A DNA stretch of 6,541 nucleotides from Betaproteobacteria bacterium HGW-Betaproteobacteria-2. GTDB taxonomy: Bacteria > Pseudomonadota > Gammaproteobacteria > Burkholderiales > Methylophilaceae. Below, piece by piece: positions 1 to 5,388 of the stretch. The position numbers and the translations under genes were made by a program. Location: NCBI GenBank assembly GCA_002842255.1, contig PHCM01000086.1, positions 1 through 6,541 of the forward strand, read 5' to 3'. Under the pieces are notes generated by a model. It made no database searches and was not told where the DNA came from. It saw only the letters and a program-made list of their open reading frames with translations. Position 1 is the stretch's first letter. Each line of letters opens with the position of its first letter.

Positions 1-77
1 TGGCTGGGGAGGAAGGATTCGAACCTTCGCATGCCGGAATCAAAATCCGGTGCCTTAACCAGCTTGGCGACTCCCCA
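1..77 (-). tRNA. tRNA-Gln (anticodon TTG)
   Basis: Read on the minus strand, this folds as a complete 77-nt tRNA including an encoded 3' CCA. The 7-bp acceptor stem is TGGGGAG with CTCCCCA, followed by discriminator G and CCA. The D stem is GCC/GGC, the anticodon stem CCGGA/TCCGG, and the T arm GAAGG-TTCGAAT-CCTTC. The seven-base anticodon loop TTTTGAT places TTG at window positions 43 to 41, which reads glutamine codon CAA (and CAG by wobble). It lies 45 bp downstream of ispE on the same strand. I see no convincing promoter or terminator in that gap, so it is probably processed from the ispE transcript. The lolB-ispE-tRNA-Gln order is, from memory, common in Betaproteobacteria, with prs next; that gene would be off the left edge. 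Confidence 0.97.
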
Positions 78-122
78 ATTAATCTGTATTACTCTGTTCC
101 TGCCTGCACAAACTTCAAGCGC

Positions 123-1013
123 TTAAAATGTCATCCCGTATAAGGGATGCTGTTCCAAACTTGATGCTGTAAAGCCTGCAACGCTTGTTCCAGCGATTTC
201 CTTTGGCATCACGTCATATGCAGCTTTTGCTTCGTCCAGCGATGCGAATTCCGCAAAAACCGAAGCACCGGAGCCACTCATGCGGGCGGGAGCAAAACTG
301 CTTAACCATGTCATGCACGCCGCTACTGCAGGGTAATGCCTGAATACGACAGATTCCAGGTCATTGTGCAACATGCCGCTGTACAACCGACCAGAAAATG
401 CCTCTCTGGAAAAGGCCGCTATTGTGGTGGGATTCGTGTTTCTTGTCAATTCCTTGCTAGTAAAAATTTCTGCAGTAGAGACATGTAAGGTTGGCGTGAT
501 GACCAGATAATGCTTCGGCTCCAGGCTGACAGCCTGCAATTCGTCGCCTATGCCTTCGGCCCAGGCATTCCTGCCGAAAATAAAAACAGGCACGTCCGCA
601 CCAAGCTTCACGCCCAGTTCCTGCAATTCGTCGCGCCGCAGGCCAAGCTGCCACAGATGGTTCAGGGCTAGTAGGGTCGAGGCTGCATCCGAACTGCCGC
701 CGCCAAGACCGCCACCCATGGGAATGCGCTTTTCAATGGCAATCTCGGCGCCCAGTGTGCATTGGGCATGTTGCTGCAGCAGTCTGGCAGCCCGAATCAC
801 TAGATCGTCTTCTTCGGCGACCAGCGTATTGCCGGAGCTGCGCGAAATTCTGCCATCGGCGGTGGTCCGGATATGCAGGGTGTCATGAAAATCCAGCAGG
901 CGGAACACAGTCTGCAGTTCATGATAGCCATCTGCGCGACGGCCGGTGACGTGCAGGAACAGATTGATCTTGGCTGGTGCGGCAAAGGACTGGAATGCGG
1001 AATAATCTGACAC
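123..1013 (-). CDS. ispE: 4-diphosphocytidyl-2-C-methyl-D-erythritol kinase
   Basis: Cytoplasmic GHMP-family kinase of the MEP isoprenoid pathway. It uses ATP to phosphorylate the 2-hydroxyl of CDP-methylerythritol. At 296 aa it is slightly longer than the E. coli enzyme (about 283). The N-terminal substrate region [20 protein letters not shown] is at residues 12-31, with Lys15 matching the conserved active-site lysine. The glycine-rich ATP loop [13 protein letters not shown] is at 98-110, the catalytic aspartate (Asp140) lies in GADVPVF at 138-144, and the third GHMP motif MSGSGASVF is at 245-253. The start is GTG at 1013-1011, only 4 nt after the lolB stop. No in-frame ATG precedes the conserved lysine, and no clear Shine-Dalgarno is present, which fits translational coupling to lolB. 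The C-terminal tail ending in HPLYGMTF looks normal for proteobacterial homologues. Identification is firm. Confidence 0.97.
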   Translation of the reverse strand: MSDYSAFQSFAAPAKINLFLHVTGRRADGYHELQTVFRLLDFHDTLHIRTTADGRISRSSGNTLVAEEDDLVIRAARLLQQHAQCTLGAEIAIEKRIPMGGGLGGGSSDAASTLLALNHLWQLGLRRDELQELGVKLGADVPVFIFGRNAWAEGIGDELQAVSLEPKHYLVITPTLHVSTAEIFTSKELTRNTNPTTIAAFSREAFSGRLYSGMLHNDLESVVFRHYPAVAACMTWLSSFAPARMSGSGASVFAEFASLDEAKAAYDVMPKEIAGTSVAGFTASSLEQHPLYGMTF

Positions 1014-1017
1014 GGTT

Positions 1018-1683
1018 TTATTTCTGGATTGGGGTTGTAGCTGACAGAGTTGTGGCTGCGCCCAGATCGTCCCAGCGCTCTATTATGAGTTTGAGCGTGA
1101 GGTTGCGGCTGCGCAGATTGATCCTTTTGGGCAGCCGGTAACCGCCGGCCTCCATGTACTCAGGATATTCGATATCCCATCCATCCTGTTTCAGTCGAGT
1201 GATGCGGCCGATGTTGTCCCAATGCATTTCTTCAAAGATACGCTTGGTCGGGCGCCCCAGCGCCCAGTCCGGCAAGCCTTGTAGCGGCAGCCGCCAGCCC
1301 AGGTGTTCTTCGGTCAGCGCTTCGGCGTCCTTGGCCTGCAATACCTTGCCATCGTTGGTGGTCAGGGTCACCCCTTCGGTGTTGGTGATGATTTTAGCAA
1401 CTGTGCCGCCTACCGGAGACAACATGGAGATGTCGTTGCCTTCGACGTTGTGGCGCCAGCGTGTGCTGCCGGAAGAGCCCTTACCGTTGGCCTGGATGCC
1501 GATGCGCGCCTGCAGATGAAACTGGTTGATAGATGCCAGTTGTTCAAGGTGTGCCCGGTTGAGTTCGGCAGGACTGCCCACCGGTGTCGGCAGTTGGCTT
1601 TCGGGTACGGGTTTGAGTGCGGCACAACCGCTTAGCAATAGCAGGCTGAAAATTCCCAGCCAGCTGGAATACAGGATTCGCAT
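1018..1683 (-). CDS. lolB: Outer-membrane lipoprotein LolB (lipoprotein insertion chaperone)
   Basis: LolB is itself a lipoprotein. It accepts lipoproteins from the periplasmic carrier LolA and inserts them into the inner leaflet of the outer membrane. The 221-aa product has a lipoprotein signal peptide with hydrophobic run LGIFSLLLL and lipobox LSGC, giving lipidated Cys20. Residue +2 is Ala rather than the inner-membrane retention signal Asp, as expected for an outer-membrane lipoprotein. Family features of the half-barrel fold are visible: FHLQARIGI (55-63) with a [12 protein letters not shown] stretch (67-78), [11 protein letters not shown] (88-98), the amphipathic [14 protein letters not shown] (132-145), GWDIEYPEY (168-176), and LPKRINL followed by LKLIIERW (184-204). 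The ATG at 1683 comes 3 nt after the TPR gene's TAG, without a good ribosome binding site, so coupling is likely. ispE follows after 4 nt. Confidence 0.92.
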   Translation of the reverse strand: MRILYSSWLGIFSLLLLSGCAALKPVPESQLPTPVGSPAELNRAHLEQLASINQFHLQARIGIQANGKGSSGSTRWRHNVEGNDISMLSPVGGTVAKIITNTEGVTLTTNDGKVLQAKDAEALTEEHLGWRLPLQGLPDWALGRPTKRIFEEMHWDNIGRITRLKQDGWDIEYPEYMEAGGYRLPKRINLRSRNLTLKLIIERWDDLGAATTLSATTPIQK

Positions 1684-1686
1684 GAG

Positions 1687-3390
1687 CTAGCGCAGGAAGC
1701 GTTTGCTGGTGTTCAGCAAGACTTCATTGTCGGGATGTGATTGCAAAGCCTCTTCCCAGGTTTTGATGGCTTCGTCGCGCTGGCCTTGGTGCCATAGCAC
1801 TTCGCCCAGATGGGCGGCGATTTCAGGGTCGGTCTGGGTGCTGTAGGCTTTTTGCAAGTAATCCAGCGCCTTGTCCAGTTTGCCCATACGGTAATAGACC
1901 CAGCCCATGCTGTCCATGATGTAATGGTCTTTCGGACGTAGCAGCAGCGCTTTTTCAATCAGACTGTAGGCTTCCGGCAAGTTGATGTTGCGGTCTGCGA
2001 AGGAGTAGCCGAGTGCATTGTAGGCTGCGGCGTAATCCGGTTTCAGCTGAATCAGCTTGCGCAGCTCGCGCTCCATTACGTCCAGTTTCTGCATGCGTTC
2101 GGCAGCCATGGCAAAGTCGTAGATTAGATCCGGCGTGTTTGGCAGGTTGCTGACGGTTTCCTGCAGGATGGCGTAAGCCTCGGCATTGCGTTTGGCTTGG
2201 GTCAGCAAGCTGGCGATAGCCTGATTGACAGTGGTCTGCTGGGCGCTGTGCAATCCATCCAGCGATTTCAATATCTCTATACCGGCATCCGTACCTTGGG
2301 TGCGGCTCATCACATGGGCGATATTCAGTTTTGCATCCAGATAGCGCTCACCCGGTTGAATCTTGCTGTACCAGTCTAGTGCCAATTGATCCTGGCCCTG
2401 TTTTTCCGCATTATGGCCGAGATATAGGTAAACCTGATCCTTGTCGGCATAATCGGAGTTCAAGGCGTCGAGAAAATACGTATCGGCTTCCTTGTGTGCA
2501 CCGGACTGAAAGGACAGCAGGCCGACAACGACCAGAATTTCAGGGTTTTCCTTTGAGGCGGAAGCCAGCCTGACGAACTCTTTTTTTGCCTCTTCAGATC
2601 GTTTCTGGTTGACGAGCAGGCGTGCGAACGAAAGACGGGTTTCGTTGGCATCGGGATATTTCTTCAGGAAGTCCTTGTAGTAATTGACTGCCAGCTCGGG
2701 AGAGTCTACGAACAGGATCTGTCCCTGTAGCAGGGCAACCAGTTCCCAGCCCGGGTGCAGTTTTTCGGCAAGGGCCAGTTGCTCAAGCGCCAGCTCGCGA
2801 TTGCCGGCATCCCACGCTGCCTGAGCTATGGCGAAATGTGACTCGGGCAGGGCGGGATACTTGGCAGCCAGTTCCTGAACCAGAACGAGTACCGCCTGCT
2901 TGTCCGTTTGTCTGGAAAACAGACTGTGCAAATAGAGAAAGCCGTTGGCCCGGGTATCTTCTTTTGCCAGCAATTTATCAAGGTAAGGTTTGGTCTCAGC
3001 CATTCTGCCGGTGCTGACCAACATTTGAACTGTGGTCTGCTGTGCGTCGACCGAGTCGGGATCCAGCTCTGCCCACAGGCTTACCGCTTGTACCGCAACG
3101 GCCGGGTTGTTGCCGTAGATCGCGGCCTTGGCTGCACGTTCGGCAAGTCTGGCATCGCGACTGCTTTTGGCCAGATCAAGGAAGAGGTTGCTGGCCAGAC
3201 CTAGCTCGCCACGCTGGCCTGCGACTTCGCCGACCAGGTACTTGTAAATGAAGTCAGGGGTCAGTGAGGCATCTTCTGTAGCGGGAGAGCTGGAGCTGTC
3301 CGCAGATTGAGCAACAGGGTTGATGAGCACCATGCCGGCTGCAAAGGCAGTCAGCGTGAATATTTGGCGCATGGACAGGGTCAGAATCAT
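1687..3390 (-). CDS. Exported tetratricopeptide-repeat protein upstream of lolB
   Basis: A 567-aa alpha-helical repeat protein of unknown exact function, probably a periplasmic or envelope scaffold for protein-protein contacts. The N terminus has a Sec-type signal: basic residue Arg8, hydrophobic core about residues 10-26, and a small-residue cleavage zone AQSA at 27-30. There is no lipobox cysteine. Helical repeats run through most of the mature protein. The clearest canonical TPRs are C-terminal, at about 453-486 (NALGYSFADR... EAYSLIEKAL), 489-521 (DSMGWVYYRMGKLDKALDYL) and 523-555 (HLGEVLWHQGQRDEAIKTW). More divergent repeats sit around 60-110 and 180-310. The start is uncertain: ATG at 3390 is the longest choice, but ATG at 3372 (Met7, giving MRQIFTL) makes a more typical signal peptide; neither has a strong Shine-Dalgarno. 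It heads the minus-strand unit with lolB and ispE, and from memory a homologue commonly sits here in Betaproteobacteria. Confidence 0.88.
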   Translation of the reverse strand: MILTLSMRQIFTLTAFAAGMVLINPVAQSADSSSSPATEDASLTPDFIYKYLVGEVAGQRGELGLASNLFLDLAKSSRDARLAERAAKAAIYGNNPAVAVQAVSLWAELDPDSVDAQQTTVQMLVSTGRMAETKPYLDKLLAKEDTRANGFLYLHSLFSRQTDKQAVLVLVQELAAKYPALPESHFAIAQAAWDAGNRELALEQLALAEKLHPGWELVALLQGQILFVDSPELAVNYYKDFLKKYPDANETRLSFARLLVNQKRSEEAKKEFVRLASASKENPEILVVVGLLSFQSGAHKEADTYFLDALNSDYADKDQVYLYLGHNAEKQGQDQLALDWYSKIQPGERYLDAKLNIAHVMSRTQGTDAGIEILKSLDGLHSAQQTTVNQAIASLLTQAKRNAEAYAILQETVSNLPNTPDLIYDFAMAAERMQKLDVMERELRKLIQLKPDYAAAYNALGYSFADRNINLPEAYSLIEKALLLRPKDHYIMDSMGWVYYRMGKLDKALDYLQKAYSTQTDPEIAAHLGEVLWHQGQRDEAIKTWEEALQSHPDNEVLLNTSKRFLR

Positions 3391-3439
3391 TGGGTCGCTC
3401 GATGATCAAATCTTGATTGTTGGGATTGATGGTTTGTCC

Positions 3440-3468
3440 GTGACAGCGGGTACAAGTTCATCCATAAT
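3440..3468 (+). promoter_or_regulatory. Predicted sigma70 promoter pointing toward the ABC operon
   Basis: GTGACA at 3440-3445 matches five of six bases of the -35 consensus. CATAAT at 3463-3468 matches five of six bases of the -10 consensus, and the spacer is the ideal 17 bp. Transcription would start near 3475, about 180 nt before the ABC ATPase start. This is the best promoter match in the gap. It leaves an unusually long leader that contains palindromes and a terminator-like hairpin. Confidence 0.5.
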
Positions 3469-3500
3469 AAGGCCTGACTATAGCTTTTTGGGCTGAACTT

Positions 3501-3512
3501 TTCCAGCTGGAA
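3501..3512. repeat. Perfect 12-bp palindrome TTCCAGCTGGAA
   Basis: The sequence equals its own reverse complement over 12 bp. It is flanked by a short direct repeat: AACTTTT occurs at 3496-3502 and again at 3511-3517. As DNA it could be a dimeric regulator's operator. In RNA it would be part of the leader made from the 3440 promoter, where it could pair with itself or with the CTGGA/TCCAG element 15-25 nt further on. Confidence 0.55.
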
Positions 3513-3525
3513 CTTTTAATATCTG

Positions 3526-3536
3526 CTGGACTCCAG
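3526..3536. repeat. Interrupted 11-bp palindrome CTGGACTCCAG
   Basis: Arms CTGGA (3526-3530) and TCCAG (3532-3536) flank one central base. The same five-base arms occur in the 12-bp palindrome just upstream (TCCAG 3502-3506, CTGGA 3507-3511). The order TCCAG-CTGGA-CTGGA-TCCAG allows mutually exclusive pairings in RNA, or two half-related operator copies in DNA. Confidence 0.4.
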
Positions 3537-3539
3537 AAT

Positions 3540-3559
3540 GTACGAATAACAGTACGAAT
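3540..3559. repeat. Tandem direct repeat GTACGAAT x2, 12-bp period
   Basis: GTACGAAT occurs at 3540-3547 and again exactly at 3552-3559, separated by AACA. The second copy runs into the interrupted palindrome CGAA-T-TTCG (3555-3563). Two same-orientation copies about one helical turn apart are the usual layout of a tandem binding site for a transcription regulator; chance occurrence cannot be excluded. Confidence 0.45.
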
Positions 3560-3566
3560 TTCGACT

Positions 3567-3595
3567 AACGCTTGACACATGTCAGGCGTTTTCTT
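3567..3595 (+). terminator. Terminator-like hairpin (possible attenuator) overlapping a TTGACA box
   Basis: Left arm AACGCTTGAC (3567-3576) and right arm GTCAGGCGTT (3581-3590) form a 10-bp stem with one T-G wobble and the four-base loop ACAT. The run TTTTCTT at 3589-3595 follows, which is the layout of a Rho-independent terminator on the plus strand. It sits 58 bp before the ABC ATPase start with no plus-strand gene upstream. It could therefore end a short RNA begun at the 3440 promoter or act as an attenuator. Alternatively, the core TGACA-CA-TGTCA (3573-3584) is a DNA operator: a perfect -35 box TTGACA lies at 3572-3577, though only poor -10 matches (such as TAATTT at 3595-3600) follow. 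Confidence 0.5.
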
Positions 3596-3653
3596 AATTT
3601 AGCACCCTCAAATCATTAGCCACAATTTATCTCCAACTGGATGTAGTAAGCAT

Positions 3654-4586
3654 ATGAGTACAGTAACTGTTGAGGCAAGCCACCTGACCCGCATCTATGG
3701 CGGCCGCGAGGCGGTCAGCGATGTCAGTTTCAATCTGAGCAAGGGTGAAGTCCTGGGCTTCCTCGGCCCGAACGGTGCCGGCAAGTCCACCACCATGAAG
3801 ATGATTACCGGCAATCTGGCACCCAGCGCGGGCAGCATCAAGATTTGCGGTATCGACATGATCGAGAACCCGAAAGAGGCCAAGGCCTTGATTGGCTATC
3901 TCCCGGAAACACCGCCCCTGTATCGCGAACTTACCGTTGATGAGTATCTGGCTGTTGCCGCCCGCCTGCATGGTGTCAAGGGCGCTCAGGTCAAGAAATC
4001 GATAGAGCGTGCGAAAGAACGTTGCGGTCTGACCGAGATGAGCAAGCGCCTGATCGAGAATCTGTCCAAAGGTTACCAGCAACGTGTCGGTATTGCGCAG
4101 GCAATCATTCATAACCCGATGGTCGTCATACTGGACGAACCTACCGTCGGTCTCGATCCTATCCAGATTCGCGACATCCGTGCGCTGATCAAGGAACTGG
4201 GCGGCGAACACAGCGTCATCCTTTCCACCCATATCCTGCCAGAAGTCGAAATGGTTTGTGATCATGTGCAGATCATTCATCTGGGGAAGCTGGTGTTCAG
4301 CGGCGGTATCGATGTGCTGAAGCAGCAGCGCCGTGGCAACAAGCTGCTTGTCGGCTTGAATAACCCGCCGGCGAGCGAGGCCCTGCTGGCAATCGAAGGT
4401 GTGATCGCCGTTGAACAGTTAAGCCCGGGCTTGTTGCGCGTGCGCTACAACGAGGGGCAGTCGCCTGCCGAGGCATTGGTGCAGGCTGCCGTCAGCAACG
4501 GCTGGGGTTTGCATCAGATCAACCATGATCAGACCAGCCTGGAAGACGTCTTCGTTCAATTGACCTATCAAGAAGCCGCCGAGTAG
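3654..4586 (+). CDS. ABC-2 type transporter ATP-binding protein (GldA-like)
   Basis: A 310-aa cytoplasmic ATPase that would power the membrane permease encoded next. The nucleotide-binding domain fills residues 4-220. Walker A is GPNGAGKST (38-46), the signature is NLSKGYQQR (136-144, a variant of LSGGQ), Walker B with catalytic Glu is VVILDEP (157-163), the D loop follows as TVGLDP (164-169), and the switch His is in STHIL (H193). The Q-loop position reads YLPETPPLY (82-90), with Glu85 where most ABC ATPases have Gln; from memory this is shared by GldA-type relatives. A C-terminal extension (about 225-305), typical of the DrrA/CcmA/GldA class, ends in SLEDVFVQLT. The ATG at 3654 is followed at once by the conserved ABC N terminus; a GGA at 3639-3641 is a weak ribosome site. 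The permease begins 40 bp after the stop, and the substrate is unknown. Confidence 0.93.
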   Translation: MSTVTVEASHLTRIYGGREAVSDVSFNLSKGEVLGFLGPNGAGKSTTMKMITGNLAPSAGSIKICGIDMIENPKEAKALIGYLPETPPLYRELTVDEYLAVAARLHGVKGAQVKKSIERAKERCGLTEMSKRLIENLSKGYQQRVGIAQAIIHNPMVVILDEPTVGLDPIQIRDIRALIKELGGEHSVILSTHILPEVEMVCDHVQIIHLGKLVFSGGIDVLKQQRRGNKLLVGLNNPPASEALLAIEGVIAVEQLSPGLLRVRYNEGQSPAEALVQAAVSNGWGLHQINHDQTSLEDVFVQLTYQEAAE

Positions 4587-4612
4587 GCGAGCTGATTACC
4601 TGATGCTTTAAT

Positions 4613-4617
4613 AGAGG
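4613..4617 (+). promoter_or_regulatory. Ribosome binding site AGAGG deciding the permease start
   Basis: AGAGG lies 9 nt before the ATG at 4627 and directly abuts the in-frame TTG at 4618. The spacing is workable only for the ATG, so the permease should begin at 4627 rather than at the longer TTG frame. Confidence 0.75.
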
Positions 4618-4626
4618 TTGCACCCC

Positions 4627-5373
4627 ATGATTTTCAATATCGTTAGAAAAGAGCTGAAAAGCCTGTTCTCCTCCCCAATGGGCTGGGTGATACTGGCTTT
4701 GCTGCAATTCGTCTTCGGCACCTTCTTCCTGATTGGTGTCGATCAGTATTTTCAGACCATGTCTGGCGCCATGCGGCCTGAACAGCGTATCGGCATCACC
4801 GCCTTCGTTGGCCAGAACGTTTTCGGCATTGCCTCCTTTGTCATGCTGTTTGCCGTGCCCTTGCTCTCCATGCGTCTGATCAGTGAAGAAAGACGTCAGC
4901 AGACGCTGACTTTCCTGTTCAGTGCGCCGCTTTCCATTACAGAGATCGTCATCGGAAAATTCCTCGGCCTGGTCGGGTTCCTCAGCATCGTTATCGTCTT
5001 CATGGCGGCGATGGTCTCTTCCATGAACTTGTGGACCAATGTCGACTTCGGCTACATCCTGTCCAATGTGCTTGGGCTATGGTTGCTGGTGGCCAGTTTT
5101 TCCGCACTCGGAATTTATGTTTCCAGCCTGACGCATCAGCCTGTTGTGGCTGGCATCATTACTTTTGTCGCACTGTTTGCGCTGCTGATTCTGGATCACT
5201 TCCTTGCCGGCGATCCGACCAGCACCATGGCATATCTGTCTCTGATGCGCCATTTCGAGCCATTCTCGCGTGGGCTTATGGATACCAAGGATTTTGCCTA
5301 TTTCATCTTATTTATTATTACTTTCCTGACTTTGACGATCCGTCGTCTCGATGCAGACCGTCTACGCGGCTAA
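4627..5373 (+). CDS. ABC-2 type transporter permease (GldF-like)
   Basis: A 248-aa inner-membrane subunit expected to pair with the upstream ATPase. Six hydrophobic helices are visible, at about residues 19-38, 63-82, 108-131, 143-166, 172-192 and 222-238. Between helices 2 and 3 is the cytoplasmic segment EERRQQTLTFLFSAPLS (87-103), the conserved coupling region of ABC-2 permeases that contacts the ATPase. The N terminus MIFNIVRKELKSLFSSPMGW is the usual amphipathic lead-in, where a Lys-Glu-Leu stretch precedes a Ser-Pro turn into helix 1. The C terminus RRLDADRLRG is basic and cytoplasmic. The start follows the AGAGG site noted separately; a longer frame from TTG at 4618 adds only three residues. 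The stop is 15 bp from the next gene, showing a tight operon. Length and layout match GldF-type permeases; the transported substrate cannot be read from the sequence. Confidence 0.9.
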   Translation: MIFNIVRKELKSLFSSPMGWVILALLQFVFGTFFLIGVDQYFQTMSGAMRPEQRIGITAFVGQNVFGIASFVMLFAVPLLSMRLISEERRQQTLTFLFSAPLSITEIVIGKFLGLVGFLSIVIVFMAAMVSSMNLWTNVDFGYILSNVLGLWLLVASFSALGIYVSSLTHQPVVAGIITFVALFALLILDHFLAGDPTSTMAYLSLMRHFEPFSRGLMDTKDFAYFILFIITFLTLTIRRLDADRLRG

Positions 5374-5388
5374 TTGGAACAGATTGAT

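Larger units (their letters stand above)
3391..3653. other. Divergent intergenic region between the TPR-lolB-ispE unit and the ABC operon
   Basis: 263 bp with no credible protein gene; the longest notable start codon gives only a three-codon frame at 3538-3549. It is AT-richer than the flanking genes and must hold the promoters for both divergent units. Listed separately are a rightward promoter, two palindromes, a tandem 8-bp repeat and a terminator-like hairpin. For the leftward unit the best -10 I see is TATAGT on the minus strand (3482-3477), with a weak TGGAAA -35 at 18-bp spacing, overlapping the 12-bp palindrome; this is only a tentative call. Confidence 0.8.

Noticed and set aside
78..122. 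Separate promoter or terminator between ispE and tRNA-Gln
   Set aside because: The minus strand has TTGAAG but no -10 at a suitable distance (TAATAC is about 21 bp away). The AAGCGCTT palindrome at 117-124 lacks a following T tract. Read-through from ispE is simpler.
550..888. Plus-strand open frame of 112 codons opposite ispE
   Set aside because: Low-complexity Pro/Ser/Arg product lying antisense to the GHMP core motifs of ispE; no ribosome site or family resemblance.
3538..3549. Three-codon leader peptide ATG TAC GAA TAA
   Set aside because: Too short, with no convincing ribosome site and no run of regulatory codons as in a classical attenuator peptide.
3627..4280. Minus-strand open frame of 217 codons antisense to the ABC ATPase
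   Set aside because: It overlaps the region encoding the Walker A, signature and Walker B motifs of a clear ABC ATPase and has no domain of its own.
4618..4626. TTG start three codons upstream for the permease
   Set aside because: The AGAGG ribosome site directly abuts this TTG, leaving no spacing, whereas it is 9 nt from the ATG at 4627.
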